A DNA stretch of 64,000 nucleotides from an uncultured Acidimicrobiaceae bacterium (GCA_947259365.1 CAMYMC010000008.1:62001-126000); one strand, 5' to 3'. Shown: positions 53,121-62,208, numbered from the stretch's first letter. The notes: generated by a model from the letters alone, not told the origin. Numbers and translations: made by a program.

Positions 53121-53755
53121 CCGAGCCAACACTCACCACCGCCGACGGCGTCACCCTCGAGGCCCGCTGGGACACGCCGCCCGAGGCGACCCACGCCGTC
53201 GTCTTCTGCCATCCGCACCCCGAGCACGGAGGCACGATGAACGTCCCGCTCATGGTGGCGGTCACCAAGGCGCTGGTCGGGCAGGGCATCGCCGTCGTCC
53301 GGTTCAACTTTCGCGGCGTCGGCCGCTCCGCTGGGTCCCATGACGACGGCCGGGGGGAACGCCGCGACGTCGACGCTGCGGTCTCGTTCGCAGCCGGGCG
53401 CCAGCCCGACGTCGCGATCGCCGTCGCCGGGTGGTCGTTCGGCGCCGCAGTCGCGCTGGGGTGGCAGGCCCTGACGGGGTCCGCGCTCCCCTACATCGGG
53501 ATCGCCCCGCCGCTGTCCCCCGGCCGATTCGCCGGCCTACCGTCCTCCGGCGAGCTCGCGCCGGCCCGGCGCACCTTCGTGTTCGGAGACAGGGACCAGT
53601 TCACGTCGATCGCCGCAGCGCGCGCCTACGCCCGGTCCATCGGAGCCCGGCTCGAGGTCATCAAGGGCAGCGACCACTTCTTCCACTTCCGGGAGGAGCA
53701 GGTCGCCGCGATCATCACCCGAGCGATCCGAGACGGCGCCGCGGCGCCTCAGTAG
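53117..53755 (+). CDS. Alpha/beta hydrolase
   Basis: A 212-residue hydrolase. The oxyanion region is VVFCHPHPEHGGTMNVPL, the nucleophile elbow is AVAGWSFGAAVALGW with Ser, an acid turn is VFGDRDQFTS and the catalytic His is in IKGSDHFFHF. This short form, with HPHP near the start, is the type annotated as a dienelactone hydrolase-like or KANL3/Tex30-like hydrolase. The substrate is unknown. It overlaps the convergent small gene by seven bases. Confidence 0.88.
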   Translation: MTEPTLTTADGVTLEARWDTPPEATHAVVFCHPHPEHGGTMNVPLMVAVTKALVGQGIAVVRFNFRGVGRSAGSHDDGRGERRDVDAAVSFAAGRQPDVAIAVAGWSFGAAVALGWQALTGSALPYIGIAPPLSPGRFAGLPSSGELAPARRTFVFGDRDQFTSIAAARAYARSIGARLEVIKGSDHFFHFREEQVAAIITRAIRDGAAAPQ

Positions 53756-53952
53756 GCGTGGAAACCTCGGTTGCGCGCCTCGGGGAGGGAATCGGGGCCG
53801 AACGCCTGGAGCAGGTTCCCCCCCAGGAGGTCCTCGTCGGCTAGGCGTGCCTCGAGCGCGGCGAACGCCTCGTCGTCGTCGCAGTCGTAGACGACCATGT
53901 CGTCCCTGGTCCCGACGTACCTGTGGTCCTCGAACCGCCTCAGCCGACCCAT
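53749..53952 (-). CDS. Hypothetical protein (67 residues)
   Basis: A short acidic protein: RRFEDHRYVGTRDDMVVYDC, then an Asp/Glu-rich helix (DDDEAFAALEARLADEDLLG) and GNLLQAFGPDSLPEARNRGF. The composition is unlike a chance frame and the C-terminus looks structured. No family recognised. It precedes the hydrolase convergently. Confidence 0.55.
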   Translation of the reverse strand: MGRLRRFEDHRYVGTRDDMVVYDCDDDEAFAALEARLADEDLLGGNLLQAFGPDSLPEARNRGFHAY

Positions 53953-53964
53953 CGCCCCCCGACG

Positions 53965-54150
53965 TTAGCGATCGTCCAAGCCCCGTCCGGTGATCGAAGG
54001 CGTCGGCTCACCGACCGCCAGCACGGCGCACGGGCGATGGGCGAGGTCCCACCGCCACGCCGGTGCCTCGGCGGGGGCCAGCGCCCAGCTCATCGCCAGG
54101 ATCAACTCGCCGCAACGCACCCGCACCGGGACCCGACGTCCGTCAGCCAT
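53965..54150 (-). CDS. Hypothetical protein (61 residues)
   Basis: Starts at ATG 54150, overlapping the end of the upstream anchored protein by eight bases. The sequence (RVPVRVRCGELILAMSWALA, AWRWDLAHRPCAVLAVGE) suggests a small beta-rich domain. No motif recognised. The overlap supports translation with its neighbour. Confidence 0.5.
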   Translation of the reverse strand: MADGRRVPVRVRCGELILAMSWALAPAEAPAWRWDLAHRPCAVLAVGEPTPSITGRGLDDR

Positions 54151-54601
54151 CGTTCTGCTCCCCGGAGCGGTCGAGGACCCGGCTCCGCTCCTCACCCGTC
54201 ACCGGCTCGCCGATGGCGCCGAGCGCGGCGAGGTACTCGGCCTGGAGCTCGAGCACCTCGAGGATCAGGGTGCCGTCGTAGGGCCGCCCCGCCGCCACGA
54301 GGCGCTCCTGGGTGAACCGCGCCGCGTTGAGGCCGCCGACGACCGCCGGCTCTTCGTCGTCCCCACGCAGCGACGGGTTCTGGAGGTACGCCACCTCCCA
54401 CTCGAGGATCCTCCGTATGTCGGAGCGCCGGAGCCGGGCTCGGGCATCGTCGCCGAGCCCGGCGTAGACGTACTCGAGGGCGTCCTCGACGCCGTAGACG
54501 ACCCCGGGTGCCCGGTCGCCGGACGCCTGCTGCCAGGCGTAGGCGAGCCCGATCCCCAGCAGGATCGTCCCCAGCGCCACCGCCACGAGGATCACGGTCA
54601 T
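54143..54601 (-). CDS. Hypothetical membrane-anchored protein
   Basis: A 152-residue protein with one N-terminal helix (about 3-23, VILVAVALGTILLGIGLAYA) and a soluble helical domain containing ARLRRSDIRRILEWEVAYLQ. No family could be assigned. ATG 54601 is chosen because it places the helix at the N-terminus. It is divergent from the BdbC gene, with 40 bases between starts. Confidence 0.65.
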   Translation of the reverse strand: MTVILVAVALGTILLGIGLAYAWQQASGDRAPGVVYGVEDALEYVYAGLGDDARARLRRSDIRRILEWEVAYLQNPSLRGDDEEPAVVGGLNAARFTQERLVAAGRPYDGTLILEVLELQAEYLAALGAIGEPVTGEERSRVLDRSGEQNDG

Positions 54602-54641
54602 CGAAGAATCGTACCCGTCGTCAAAACGCGGTAGGTTCGCG

Positions 54642-55298
54642 GTGATGACGCTCGGCCAGGTCAGCCTGTTCTTTGCGTTCCTCACAGTGGCCGCCAACGT
54701 CGGCGTCGCCGGCGTTGCCATCGCCACGCTGGGTCGCCGCGTCTCGCCCGTACTCGCGGGCTTCGATCGCCGGCTGCGCGACGGACTGGCCCACCAGGCG
54801 CTGCCGCTGGCGTTCCTCGTCGCGGTGGTGGCGACGCTCGGCTCTCTGTACCTGTCCGAGATCGCCCACCTCGTGCCGTGCCGGCTCTGCTGGTTCCAGC
54901 GGATCGCGATGTACCCGCTCGCCGTCGTCTTCGCCGTGGCGTGGTGGCGCAGGGACGAAGGCGCTTGGTGGTATGGCGTCCCGATCGCGATCGGGGGGGC
55001 CGGCGTCGCGGCGTACCACTACCTCGTGCAGTGGGTTCCCGGGCTCGAGTCCAGCGCGTGCACGGCGTCGGTGCCGTGCAGCGGCGTCTACTTCCGGAGG
55101 TTCGGCTTCATGTCGATCCCGTACATGGCCCTCAGCGGCTTCCTCGCCATCGTCGCGCTGGGCCTGTACACCCGGTTGGCGCCCCGTACCGAGCCTCCGA
55201 CCTCAACCGTAGGAGTCGAACACCATGGCAACGACGAAGACCTCGAAGGGCGGCCGCAAGCCGGCCGGCAAGACGACACCGCAGACGCGATCGGCTGA
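54642..55298 (+). CDS. Disulfide bond formation protein DsbB/BdbC
   Basis: Integral membrane quinone reductase that reoxidises a DsbA-like partner. 218 residues with four membrane helices, the active pair in VPCRLCWFQRIAMYPL and the second pair in ACTASVPCSGVYF. The C-terminal tail beyond about residue 185 overlaps the next gene by 74 bases in another frame and may be dispensable. GTG 54642 and ATG 54645 are both possible starts. The partner thioredoxin-fold protein follows directly. Confidence 0.9.
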   Translation: MMTLGQVSLFFAFLTVAANVGVAGVAIATLGRRVSPVLAGFDRRLRDGLAHQALPLAFLVAVVATLGSLYLSEIAHLVPCRLCWFQRIAMYPLAVVFAVAWWRRDEGAWWYGVPIAIGGAGVAAYHYLVQWVPGLESSACTASVPCSGVYFRRFGFMSIPYMALSGFLAIVALGLYTRLAPRTEPPTSTVGVEHHGNDEDLEGRPQAGRQDDTADAIG

Positions 55299-55896
55299 GA
55301 AACGGGCGGTCCCGGTCACCGGGATCGTTCTCGGCGTGTTCGCGGTCGCGCTCGTTGCCGCGGTCGTGTTCGGCACCGGCGGGGGCCCGTCGAGTTTCGA
55401 CCCGGGAAGCCCCGAGGTCACCGGCACGGCGTTGCCCCGGCCCGGGCCGGGCTTCGACCCTGCTGCGGGGATGGAGGCTCCGGTGGTGCGCGGTGCGGAT
55501 TTCGACGGCGCACCGGTGGCGATCGAGCGCGACGGCGTCGCCAGGGGCATCGTCTTCCTCGCCCACTGGTGCCCGCACTGCCGGGTCGAGGTCCCGAGGG
55601 TGCAGAGCTGGCTCGACTCGGGTGGGGGTGTCGCGGGAACCGACCTCGTTGCGGTGGCGACGGCGTTCGACGACACCCAGGCCAACTACCCGCCGAACGA
55701 CTGGCTCGAGCGAGAGGGCTGGACCCCGCCGGTCATCGTCGACGATGCAGACAGCTCGGTGTACCGGACGTACGGCGCCGGCGGCTTCCCGTACTGGGTC
55801 TTTGTCGCCGGAGACGGGACGGTCGTGAGCAGGACCGAAGGCGAGCTGACGATCGACGAGCTCACGTTCCACCTCGAGCGCGCCGCGGCCTCCTGA
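55225..55896 (+). CDS. Membrane-anchored thioredoxin-fold oxidoreductase (TlpA/BdbD-like)
   Basis: A 223-residue protein with a Lys-rich head, one membrane helix (about 31-50, VTGIVLGVFAVALVAAVVFG) and an extracytoplasmic thioredoxin fold with active site AHWCPHCRVEVPRV (CPHC) and cis-Pro turn GAGGFPYWVF. CPHC is the DsbA-type dithiol, so with the adjacent BdbC it forms a likely oxidative folding pair outside the membrane. GTAGGAG lies ten bases before ATG 55225, inside the BdbC gene. Confidence 0.9.
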   Translation: MATTKTSKGGRKPAGKTTPQTRSAEKRAVPVTGIVLGVFAVALVAAVVFGTGGGPSSFDPGSPEVTGTALPRPGPGFDPAAGMEAPVVRGADFDGAPVAIERDGVARGIVFLAHWCPHCRVEVPRVQSWLDSGGGVAGTDLVAVATAFDDTQANYPPNDWLEREGWTPPVIVDDADSSVYRTYGAGGFPYWVFVAGDGTVVSRTEGELTIDELTFHLERAAAS

Positions 55897-55917
55897 GCCC
55901 GGCCGCGCCAATAGGCG

Positions 55918-56754
55918 TCAGCCCCCCGCCATGAGCGTGACCCCGACGGCGGCGAGCCCGAGACCGAACGCCTGGATGCGGCCGACCCGCTCGTGGAGCA
56001 CGACCCGGGCGAGGAGGATCGTCACCGCCGGGTAGAGCGAGGTGAGCACCGCCACGAGCGCGAGGAACCCCTGGCGCGTCGCGGCGAGGAACAGGCCGTT
56101 GGCGACCATGTCGAGAAAGCCGGACCCGAGCGTGGCCCCGAGCGCGGTCCGGGGCACGGTGACCCCGCGACCGGTGAGCACGGCCAGAGCGCCGAAGAGC
56201 GGGATCGTGGTGAGACGGGCGGCGACGAGGGGCACCGCGCCGGAGTCGCCCGGCGTCGCATCGAGCACGACGAAGAACACGGCAAATGCCACACCGGCTC
56301 CCGCCGCTTCGACGAGACCGGCCCGGGTGGGGCGCCCGGCGTCCGGCGCGCCGGCCCCGGCGATGAGCGGGATGGCGAGGACGCCGACCACCGCACCGAC
56401 GAGGGCGACGCCACCGGGCCGCTCCCCGGTGGCCAACCCCCAGACGAGGGGAAGGGCTGCGGCACCGACCGCGGTGATCGGTGCGACCACGGCCATCCGC
56501 CCGACCGCGAGCCCCCGGAAGAGCAGGGCGAATCCGACAGCCCCCACCGCGCCTCCCACCGCACCGCCGACGATGGCGGGCGCCGACACCTTGGACGGGA
56601 AGAACCCGGCGAGGGCAACGGCGACACCCAGCCCGACGAGGTGGGCGAGGAGGATGACCGGAACCACCGAGCCGGAGCGCCGGGTGGCGACCCCGCCGAG
56701 GAAGTCCCCGCCGCCGAAGCCGGCCGCTGACAGCAGCGCCAGCGGTGCGCTCAC
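55918..56754 (-). CDS. EamA/DMT-family transporter
   Basis: A 278-residue protein of ten predicted helices in two related halves, typical of drug/metabolite exporters (PLALLSAAGFGGGDFLGG; ALFRGLAVGRM-like FRGLAVGRMAVVAPITAVGA; AATRQGFLALVAVLTSLYPA). The substrate cannot be predicted. GTG start at 56754. It is downstream of the acyl-CoA dehydrogenase gene on the same strand, with 23 bases between. Confidence 0.88.
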   Translation of the reverse strand: MSAPLALLSAAGFGGGDFLGGVATRRSGSVVPVILLAHLVGLGVAVALAGFFPSKVSAPAIVGGAVGGAVGAVGFALLFRGLAVGRMAVVAPITAVGAAALPLVWGLATGERPGGVALVGAVVGVLAIPLIAGAGAPDAGRPTRAGLVEAAGAGVAFAVFFVVLDATPGDSGAVPLVAARLTTIPLFGALAVLTGRGVTVPRTALGATLGSGFLDMVANGLFLAATRQGFLALVAVLTSLYPAVTILLARVVLHERVGRIQAFGLGLAAVGVTLMAGG

Positions 56755-56777
56755 GCCTCAGCGGGCGGAGCCGGACA

Positions 56778-57902
56778 TCACAGGCCGATGCGGTCTGCCA
56801 GCACGGCCCGCCAGCGGGCGGGCTCGCCGAACATGAGCTGGGACGTCTTCGCCCGTTTGAAGTAGAGGTGGGCATCGTGCTCCCACGTGAACCCGATCCC
56901 ACCGTGGACCTGGATGTTCTCCGCGGCGCAGAAGAAGTAGGCGTCCGAGCAGTACGCCTTGGCGAGCGGCGCGCTCACGGCGAGCTCCGCTTCGTCGGCG
57001 GTCGCGGCCCAACCCGCGTAATAGGCGGCGGACTTCGCCGACTCGACCTTGACGAGCATGTCTGCGCACTTGTGCTTGATGGCCTGGAACGAGCCGATCG
57101 GCCTCCCGAACTGGTGGCGCACCTTTGCGTACTCCACCGACATCTCCATGCAGCGCTGAGCGCCTCCGACCTGCTCGAAGGCGAGGGCGACGGCGGCGAG
57201 GTCGTAGAGCTTGGCCAGCGCCGCCTCGCCTGAGCCCGCCGCCCCGACCCGCGCCGAGCCGGCCACGCGCACACCGTCGAGACGGACGGCCGCCTGTTTC
57301 CTCGTCATGTCCATCGTCTCGAGGCGGCTCCTCGTCACACCGGGCGCCTCGGCGTCGACGATGAAGAAGTCGAGCACGCCCTCGCCGTCTCTCGCCGCGA
57401 CGAGGAGGGTGTCGGCGGTGTGCCCGTCGACGACGTACGACTTCGTCCCCGTGAGGACGACCTCGTCTCCCTCGGTCGTGACCGTGGTGCGGACACCGGC
57501 GTCGTCCCACGAGCCGCCCTCGTCGACGAGGGCAACGGCGAGGCGCCGCTCCCCCATCGCAACCGGGGCCAGGAGCTCCTTGCGCTGTGAATCGGTGCCG
57601 TTGAGCAGCAACAGGTTCGCCCCGAGGACGACGGTCGACAGCATCGGCGCCGGAGTCAGCGCCCGGCCGAGCTCCTCGAGCACGATTCCGAGCTCGAGGT
57701 AGGAAAACCCGGCCCCGCCGTACTCCTCGGGGATATGCATGGCGGGAAGCCCCAGCTGGGCCATCTCCGACCACAGGCCGGCATCGAAGCCGGGGTCGGT
57801 CTCCATGAGCTCGCGCACCTTCGCCGTCGGCGCCTTGTCTTCGAGGAAGCTCCTGACGGTGTCGCGAAGCATCTCCTGCTCCGGCGTGAACGCGAAGTTC
57901 AT
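56778..57902 (-). CDS. Acyl-CoA dehydrogenase
   Basis: FAD-dependent alpha,beta-dehydrogenation of an acyl-CoA, 374 residues from ATG 57902 (GAGAGG five bases upstream; the frame is open 17 codons further to GTG 57953). Family features: NFAFTPEQEMLRDTVRSFL, IPEEYGGAGFSYLELGIVLE, the FAD region YAKVRHQFGRPIGSFQAIKH and IQVHGGIGFTWEHDAHLYFK. The catalytic Glu usually at the G.G.xxxE region is not clear, as in several actinobacterial steroid or lipid-type ACADs. Its substrate is unknown. Confidence 0.92.
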   Translation of the reverse strand: MNFAFTPEQEMLRDTVRSFLEDKAPTAKVRELMETDPGFDAGLWSEMAQLGLPAMHIPEEYGGAGFSYLELGIVLEELGRALTPAPMLSTVVLGANLLLLNGTDSQRKELLAPVAMGERRLAVALVDEGGSWDDAGVRTTVTTEGDEVVLTGTKSYVVDGHTADTLLVAARDGEGVLDFFIVDAEAPGVTRSRLETMDMTRKQAAVRLDGVRVAGSARVGAAGSGEAALAKLYDLAAVALAFEQVGGAQRCMEMSVEYAKVRHQFGRPIGSFQAIKHKCADMLVKVESAKSAAYYAGWAATADEAELAVSAPLAKAYCSDAYFFCAAENIQVHGGIGFTWEHDAHLYFKRAKTSQLMFGEPARWRAVLADRIGL

Positions 57903-58024
57903 CTCGGCCTCTCGCTCGATCTCTCCGCCGGATTCTTGCACCTCTTCGGCCACCCCGTCTCCCGGCGGTGCCGGCCCGGCCGTCCTCGCTACTCTGGTTC
58001 ACCCGCCCCGAGGAGACGCAACCG

Positions 58025-58633
58025 GTGCCGGCCCCGTGGCACCTCGAGACGGAGACGGCGCGGATCCGCAAGATCTGCGTCGGGCCGTACGAGAACAACG
58101 CATACGTGGTCGCGTGCGCCGCCACCGGCGATGCCGTCCTCATCGACGCCGCCGCCGAAGCCGACCGCCTCGTCGCCGAGACCGCAGACGTGACGGTGCG
58201 AGCCGTGCTCACCACTCACGGCCACTTCGACCACGTCGGGGCCGCGGCGGAGGTCGCCGCCCGGCTCGGCATCCCGGTCCGGCTGCACCCGGCGGACTCG
58301 GCTCTCGCCCCACTCGTGCCCGACGCACCGCTCGAGCCGGGCACCGTCGCGATCGGCGAGCTGACCCTCGACGTCGTCCACACCCCGGGGCACACCCCCG
58401 GCTCGGTGTGCGTCTTGCTCCCCGGTGTCGCGTTGTCCGGCGACACGCTCTTCCCCGGAGGTCCGGGAGCGACCCGGTTCGACTACTCGTCGTTCGACCT
58501 GATCATCGCCTCGGTCGAGCAGGAGCTCTTCTCCCTCGCCGACGACACCGTGGTGATGCCGGGCCACGGGCTCGACACGACGATTGGTGCCGAGCGCCCG
58601 TCGCTGGAAGCATGGAAACACCGAGGATGGTGA
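58025..58633 (+). CDS. MBL-fold metallohydrolase (glyoxalase II-like)
   Basis: A 202-residue binuclear zinc hydrolase with the HxHxDH motif in LTTHGHFDHVGAAAEVA, later ligands in VVHTPGHTPGSVCVLLPG, ALSGDTLFPG and VVMPGHGLDTT. The short form without a C-terminal helical domain resembles YcbL-type glyoxalase II or thiol-ester hydrolases. GTG 58025 with GAGGAG nine bases upstream is preferred to an upstream in-frame start. Confidence 0.9.
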   Translation: MPAPWHLETETARIRKICVGPYENNAYVVACAATGDAVLIDAAAEADRLVAETADVTVRAVLTTHGHFDHVGAAAEVAARLGIPVRLHPADSALAPLVPDAPLEPGTVAIGELTLDVVHTPGHTPGSVCVLLPGVALSGDTLFPGGPGATRFDYSSFDLIIASVEQELFSLADDTVVMPGHGLDTTIGAERPSLEAWKHRGW

Positions 58634-58655
58634 CGGCCGCGCCGTCGGGGATCGC

Positions 58656-59600
58656 ATGCAGTACGCCTTGATGACCGAACCGCAGATGGGAGGCAGTTAT
58701 GCCGACCTCCTGTCACTCGCTACCTGGGCCGAGGCGGCTGGGCTCGACGCGTTCGCCCGCTCCGACCATTACCTCAACCAGTCGGAATCCGAGCCGGCCA
58801 CGGATGCCCTCGCCTCGCTCGCGGGACTCGCCAGGGACACCCGGCGGATCGCGCTGACGGTGCTCGTCACACCGATCACCTTCCGTCATCCGGCCGTCAT
58901 CGCCAAGACGGCGGCCACGATCGACGAGATGTCCGGTGGGCGCCTCGAGCTCGGCATCGGGACCGGCTGGATGGAAACCGAGCACGATGCGTTCGGCCTC
59001 GAGCTCCCGGAGCTGCGGGATCGCTTCAGCCGCCTCTACGAGACGCTCTCCTACGTGGCGGCGGCATTCGGCCGGTCCGGGAACGGGTTCCACGGCCGCC
59101 ACTACCACCTCGGCGAGATCGACGTCCTCCCCCGGCCGACGGGACGGCTCCCGATCATCGTCGGCGGAAGCGGCCTGCAGAGAACACCTGCGATCGCCGG
59201 CCGGTTCGGCGACGAGTACAACATGTTCGCCGGCGACGACGACGGACTCGTCTCGCGCATCGCGGCGATGCGGACGGCCGCATCCGAGGCGGGACGGGAT
59301 CCCGACGAGATCCTCGTGTCGGTTGCAGTGCCGATGTTCTTCGGAGGCGACGACGCCGACTATCGGGACGTCCTCGCCGCCGCCGCAGCGCGCCGGGGCA
59401 TGGAACCGGCCGAGCTCGCGGGTCGCCTCACGGCGCGGGCACTCCCCCACGGCCCGCCGGACGCCCTCGCCGCCTACGTCGAGGCATGCGCCCGGAACGG
59501 CGTTGGCCGGGTCTATCTCCAGGAGTACGCACCCCTCCCCACCATCGACACCGACCGCCTCGCCCGACTGCTCGCCGCGCTCGGTCAGCGGGCTGGCTGA
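58656..59600 (+). CDS. LLM-class F420-dependent oxidoreductase
   Basis: Luciferase-like TIM barrel of 314 residues: MQYALMTEPQMGGSYADLL at the N-terminus, TVLVTPITFRHPAVIAKTAA, LGIGTGWMETEHDAFGLELP and LPIIVGGSGLQRTPAIAGRF. The pattern fits the TIGR03560-like F420 group rather than flavin monooxygenases, and cofD/cofE in the same window show that the host makes F420. The substrate is unknown. ATG 58656 follows the MBL gene by 22 bases. Confidence 0.87.
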   Translation: MQYALMTEPQMGGSYADLLSLATWAEAAGLDAFARSDHYLNQSESEPATDALASLAGLARDTRRIALTVLVTPITFRHPAVIAKTAATIDEMSGGRLELGIGTGWMETEHDAFGLELPELRDRFSRLYETLSYVAAAFGRSGNGFHGRHYHLGEIDVLPRPTGRLPIIVGGSGLQRTPAIAGRFGDEYNMFAGDDDGLVSRIAAMRTAASEAGRDPDEILVSVAVPMFFGGDDADYRDVLAAAAARRGMEPAELAGRLTARALPHGPPDALAAYVEACARNGVGRVYLQEYAPLPTIDTDRLARLLAALGQRAG

Positions 59601-59634
59601 TTTCTCCTATCGGCGTGTGACTAATCTCGTGACC

Positions 59635-60402
59635 ATGTCCACAACCTCATCAGCGCCGCTGCTCACCATCGAAGGTCTCCACGCCTCCGCAGGAAAGGTC
59701 GAGATCATCAAGGGACTCGATCTCGTCGTCGAGCGCGGGCAGATCCACGCTCTCATGGGCCCGAACGGCTCGGGCAAGTCGACCCTCGCCAACGTGCTCC
59801 TCGGGCACCCGGGATACACGGTCACGGCGGGCTCGATCCGCTATCGCGGCGAGGACATCACAGAGTGGTCCCCGGACAAGCGGGGACGGACCGGGATGTT
59901 CCTCGGCTTCCAGTACCCCGAGGAGATCCCGGGCGTGTCCGTCGTCAACTTCCTCCGTAGCGCGCTCTCGAGCCGCACCGGCGTCGAGTACACGATCCTC
60001 GAGCTCCGGCTGCGCGTCATGGACGCGATGCGCGAGCTCGGCATGGACCCGTCGTTCGCCGACCGCTACCTCAACGAGGGCTTCTCCGGGGGCGAGAGGA
60101 AGCGGAACGAGATCCTCCAGCTGGCGGTACTCGAGCCCGAGCTCGCCATCCTCGACGAGACGGACTCCGGGCTCGACATCGACGCCCTGCGCACCGTCGC
60201 CGAAGGCGTCCAGCGGGTGGCGAACCCGGAGAACGGGATCCTCATCATCACCCACTACCAGCGCATGCTCGACTACATCACGCCCGACGTCGTCCACGTC
60301 TTCGTCGACGGCCGCATCGTCGCCACCGGTGGCGCCGAGCTGGCGGCTGAGATCGAAGCGGACGGCTACGACGCGTACCGCGTCGGAGCCGCGACGCCAT
60401 GA
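59635..60402 (+). CDS. sufC: Fe-S assembly ATPase SufC
   Basis: ABC-type ATPase of the SUF iron-sulfur assembly machine, 255 residues. Walker A is GPNGSGKST, the Q-loop lies in FLGFQYPEEIPGV, the signature is NEGFSGGERKRNEI and Walker B is LAILDETDSGLDID. It normally works with SufB and SufD, which are not upstream here; an LLM oxidoreductase gene is. TAATCT at 59622-59627, just before ATG 59635, could be a -10 box of a nearly leaderless transcript. Its stop overlaps the sufS start (ATGA). Confidence 0.96.
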   Translation: MSTTSSAPLLTIEGLHASAGKVEIIKGLDLVVERGQIHALMGPNGSGKSTLANVLLGHPGYTVTAGSIRYRGEDITEWSPDKRGRTGMFLGFQYPEEIPGVSVVNFLRSALSSRTGVEYTILELRLRVMDAMRELGMDPSFADRYLNEGFSGGERKRNEILQLAVLEPELAILDETDSGLDIDALRTVAEGVQRVANPENGILIITHYQRMLDYITPDVVHVFVDGRIVATGGAELAAEIEADGYDAYRVGAATP

Positions 60403-61628
60403 GCGACCTCCGCCACCTCAGGGACGACTTCCCGATCCTCGCCACCACGATGCGCGGCCACCCGCTCGTGTACCTGGACTCGGCCTCGACGACACAGAAG
60501 CCGATCCAGGTCATCGACGCCGTCTCCGAGTACTACAAGACGCTCAATGCCAACGTCCATCGCGGGGCGTACACCCTCGCCGACGAGGCAACGACCGCGT
60601 ATGAGGGTGCCCGGCGCCGCATCGCCGGATTCATCAAGGCCGGATCCCCCGCCGAGGTCGTCTTCACCAGGGGGACGACCTCGGCGATCAACCTCGTCGC
60701 CTACGGGTGGGGTCTCGAGAGGCTGGGTGAGGGCGACCGGATCCTGCTCACCCTCATGGAGCATCACTCCAACGTCGTGCCGTGGCAGATCATCGCCCGC
60801 CACACCGGCGCCGAGCTCGTGTATCTCAGCATCGACGAGGACTACCGCGTCGATCTCACCGATCTCGAGTCTGCCCTCGACGAGCGGGTCAAGATCGTCG
60901 CCGTCTCCGGGATGTCGAACGTCATGGGCACGATCGGACCGGTGCAGGACCTGGCGGCCGCCGCCCACGCGGTGGGCGCCGTCGTCGTCGTCGACGGTGC
61001 CCAGATGGTGCCGCATCTGCCGACCGACGTCGGTGATGTCGGCGCGGACTTCCTCGCCTTCGGCGCCCACAAGATGCTTGGACCGACGGGGATCGGGGCA
61101 TTGTGGGGCCGGCCGGAGCTCCTCGAGGAGATGGAGCCGGCCGAGGGTGGTGGTGAGATGATCTCCGACGTGCAGCTCTACGAGTCGCGCTGGGCACCGG
61201 TGCCTCACAAGTTCGAGGCCGGTACCCCTCCGATCGCGCAGGCCATCGGGTTCGGCGCCGCCGTCGAGTACCTGGAGAAGGTCGGGATGGAGGCGGTGCG
61301 CTCCCACGAGGTCGAGATCACCGGCTACGCCCTCGAGCGCCTCGCCGAGGTCCCCGATCTCGAGGTGTACGGACCTCGCGACCTCTCCGAGCGGGGAGGG
61401 GCCGTGTCGTTCCAGCTCGCCGACATCCACGCTCACGACCTGGCCACCGTCCTCGACGAGTTCGGCGTCGCCGTCAGGGCCGGCCACCACTGCGCCAAGC
61501 CCCTCATGCGGCATCTCGCCGTGCCCGCGACCGCCCGGGCTTCGTTCTACGTGTACAACGTCGAGGAGGACGTCGACCGCCTCGTCGAGGGCCTCGAGGA
61601 AGCGAGGCGCGTCTTCGGGCTCGTGTGA
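60399..61628 (+). CDS. sufS: Cysteine desulfurase SufS
   Basis: PLP enzyme that takes sulfur from cysteine for Fe-S clusters, 409 residues. Features: LVYLDSASTTQKP, VVFTRGTTSAINLVA, the PLP lysine in FGAHKMLGPTGIGAL and the catalytic Cys in VRAGHHCAKPLMRHL, within the short loop typical of group II desulfurases that need SufU or SufE. The start overlaps sufC. SufU follows after 81 bases. Confidence 0.97.
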   Translation: MSDLRHLRDDFPILATTMRGHPLVYLDSASTTQKPIQVIDAVSEYYKTLNANVHRGAYTLADEATTAYEGARRRIAGFIKAGSPAEVVFTRGTTSAINLVAYGWGLERLGEGDRILLTLMEHHSNVVPWQIIARHTGAELVYLSIDEDYRVDLTDLESALDERVKIVAVSGMSNVMGTIGPVQDLAAAAHAVGAVVVVDGAQMVPHLPTDVGDVGADFLAFGAHKMLGPTGIGALWGRPELLEEMEPAEGGGEMISDVQLYESRWAPVPHKFEAGTPPIAQAIGFGAAVEYLEKVGMEAVRSHEVEITGYALERLAEVPDLEVYGPRDLSERGGAVSFQLADIHAHDLATVLDEFGVAVRAGHHCAKPLMRHLAVPATARASFYVYNVEEDVDRLVEGLEEARRVFGLV

Positions 61629-61709
61629 TCGAGCCTCCCGGCGCCGCCAACCGGCGGAATGCGCCCCCCCAGGGTGCGTTATCGTCACAAACCGCGACAC
61701 ACGGAGCAC

Positions 61710-62156
61710 ATGGCACTCGACGAGCTGTACCGCGAGGTCATCCTCGACCACTACCGCAACCCGAGACGCAAGGGCGTCCTCGAGGGTGACCACATCCATG
61801 CCGAGGGCCAGAACCCCTCGTGTGGGGACGAATTCTCGCTCGATCTCGCCGTCGAGGACGGGAAGATCGTCGATGCGGCCATCCAGGGCATCGGCTGTTC
61901 GATCTCGCAGGCATCCGGGTCGATGATGGCCGAGGCGATCGTCGGCAAAGCGCTCGACGAGGTCACCGACCTCACCCACAACTTCAAGCTCATGATGTCG
62001 ATCGTCGACGGCGAGAACCCGGTCGACCCGGACCGTCCCGGATCGGTCCTCGGCGATCTCGAGGCGCTCCAGGGGGTGCGCCGTTTTCCCGTGCGGATCA
62101 AGTGCGCCGACCTGCCCTGGACGACCCTCGAGGACGCACTCTCCCAGGTCGGCTGA
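61710..62156 (+). CDS. sufU: SufU-type sulfur acceptor
   Basis: Zinc-dependent partner that accepts persulfide sulfur from SufS, 148 residues. The three conserved cysteines are Cys38 in NPSCGDEFSLD (with Asp40), Cys63 in QGIGCSISQASG and Cys132 in RIKCADLPWTTL. ATG 61710 has GGAG four bases upstream. sufC-sufS-sufU keep the usual actinobacterial order, though sufB and sufD are not in front. Confidence 0.96.
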   Translation: MALDELYREVILDHYRNPRRKGVLEGDHIHAEGQNPSCGDEFSLDLAVEDGKIVDAAIQGIGCSISQASGSMMAEAIVGKALDEVTDLTHNFKLMMSIVDGENPVDPDRPGSVLGDLEALQGVRRFPVRIKCADLPWTTLEDALSQVG

Positions 62157-62208
62157 GGCCCCGGCGGGGGCGGACGGAGCCCCGACACACGGTGATACCG
62201 TTGCGTTG

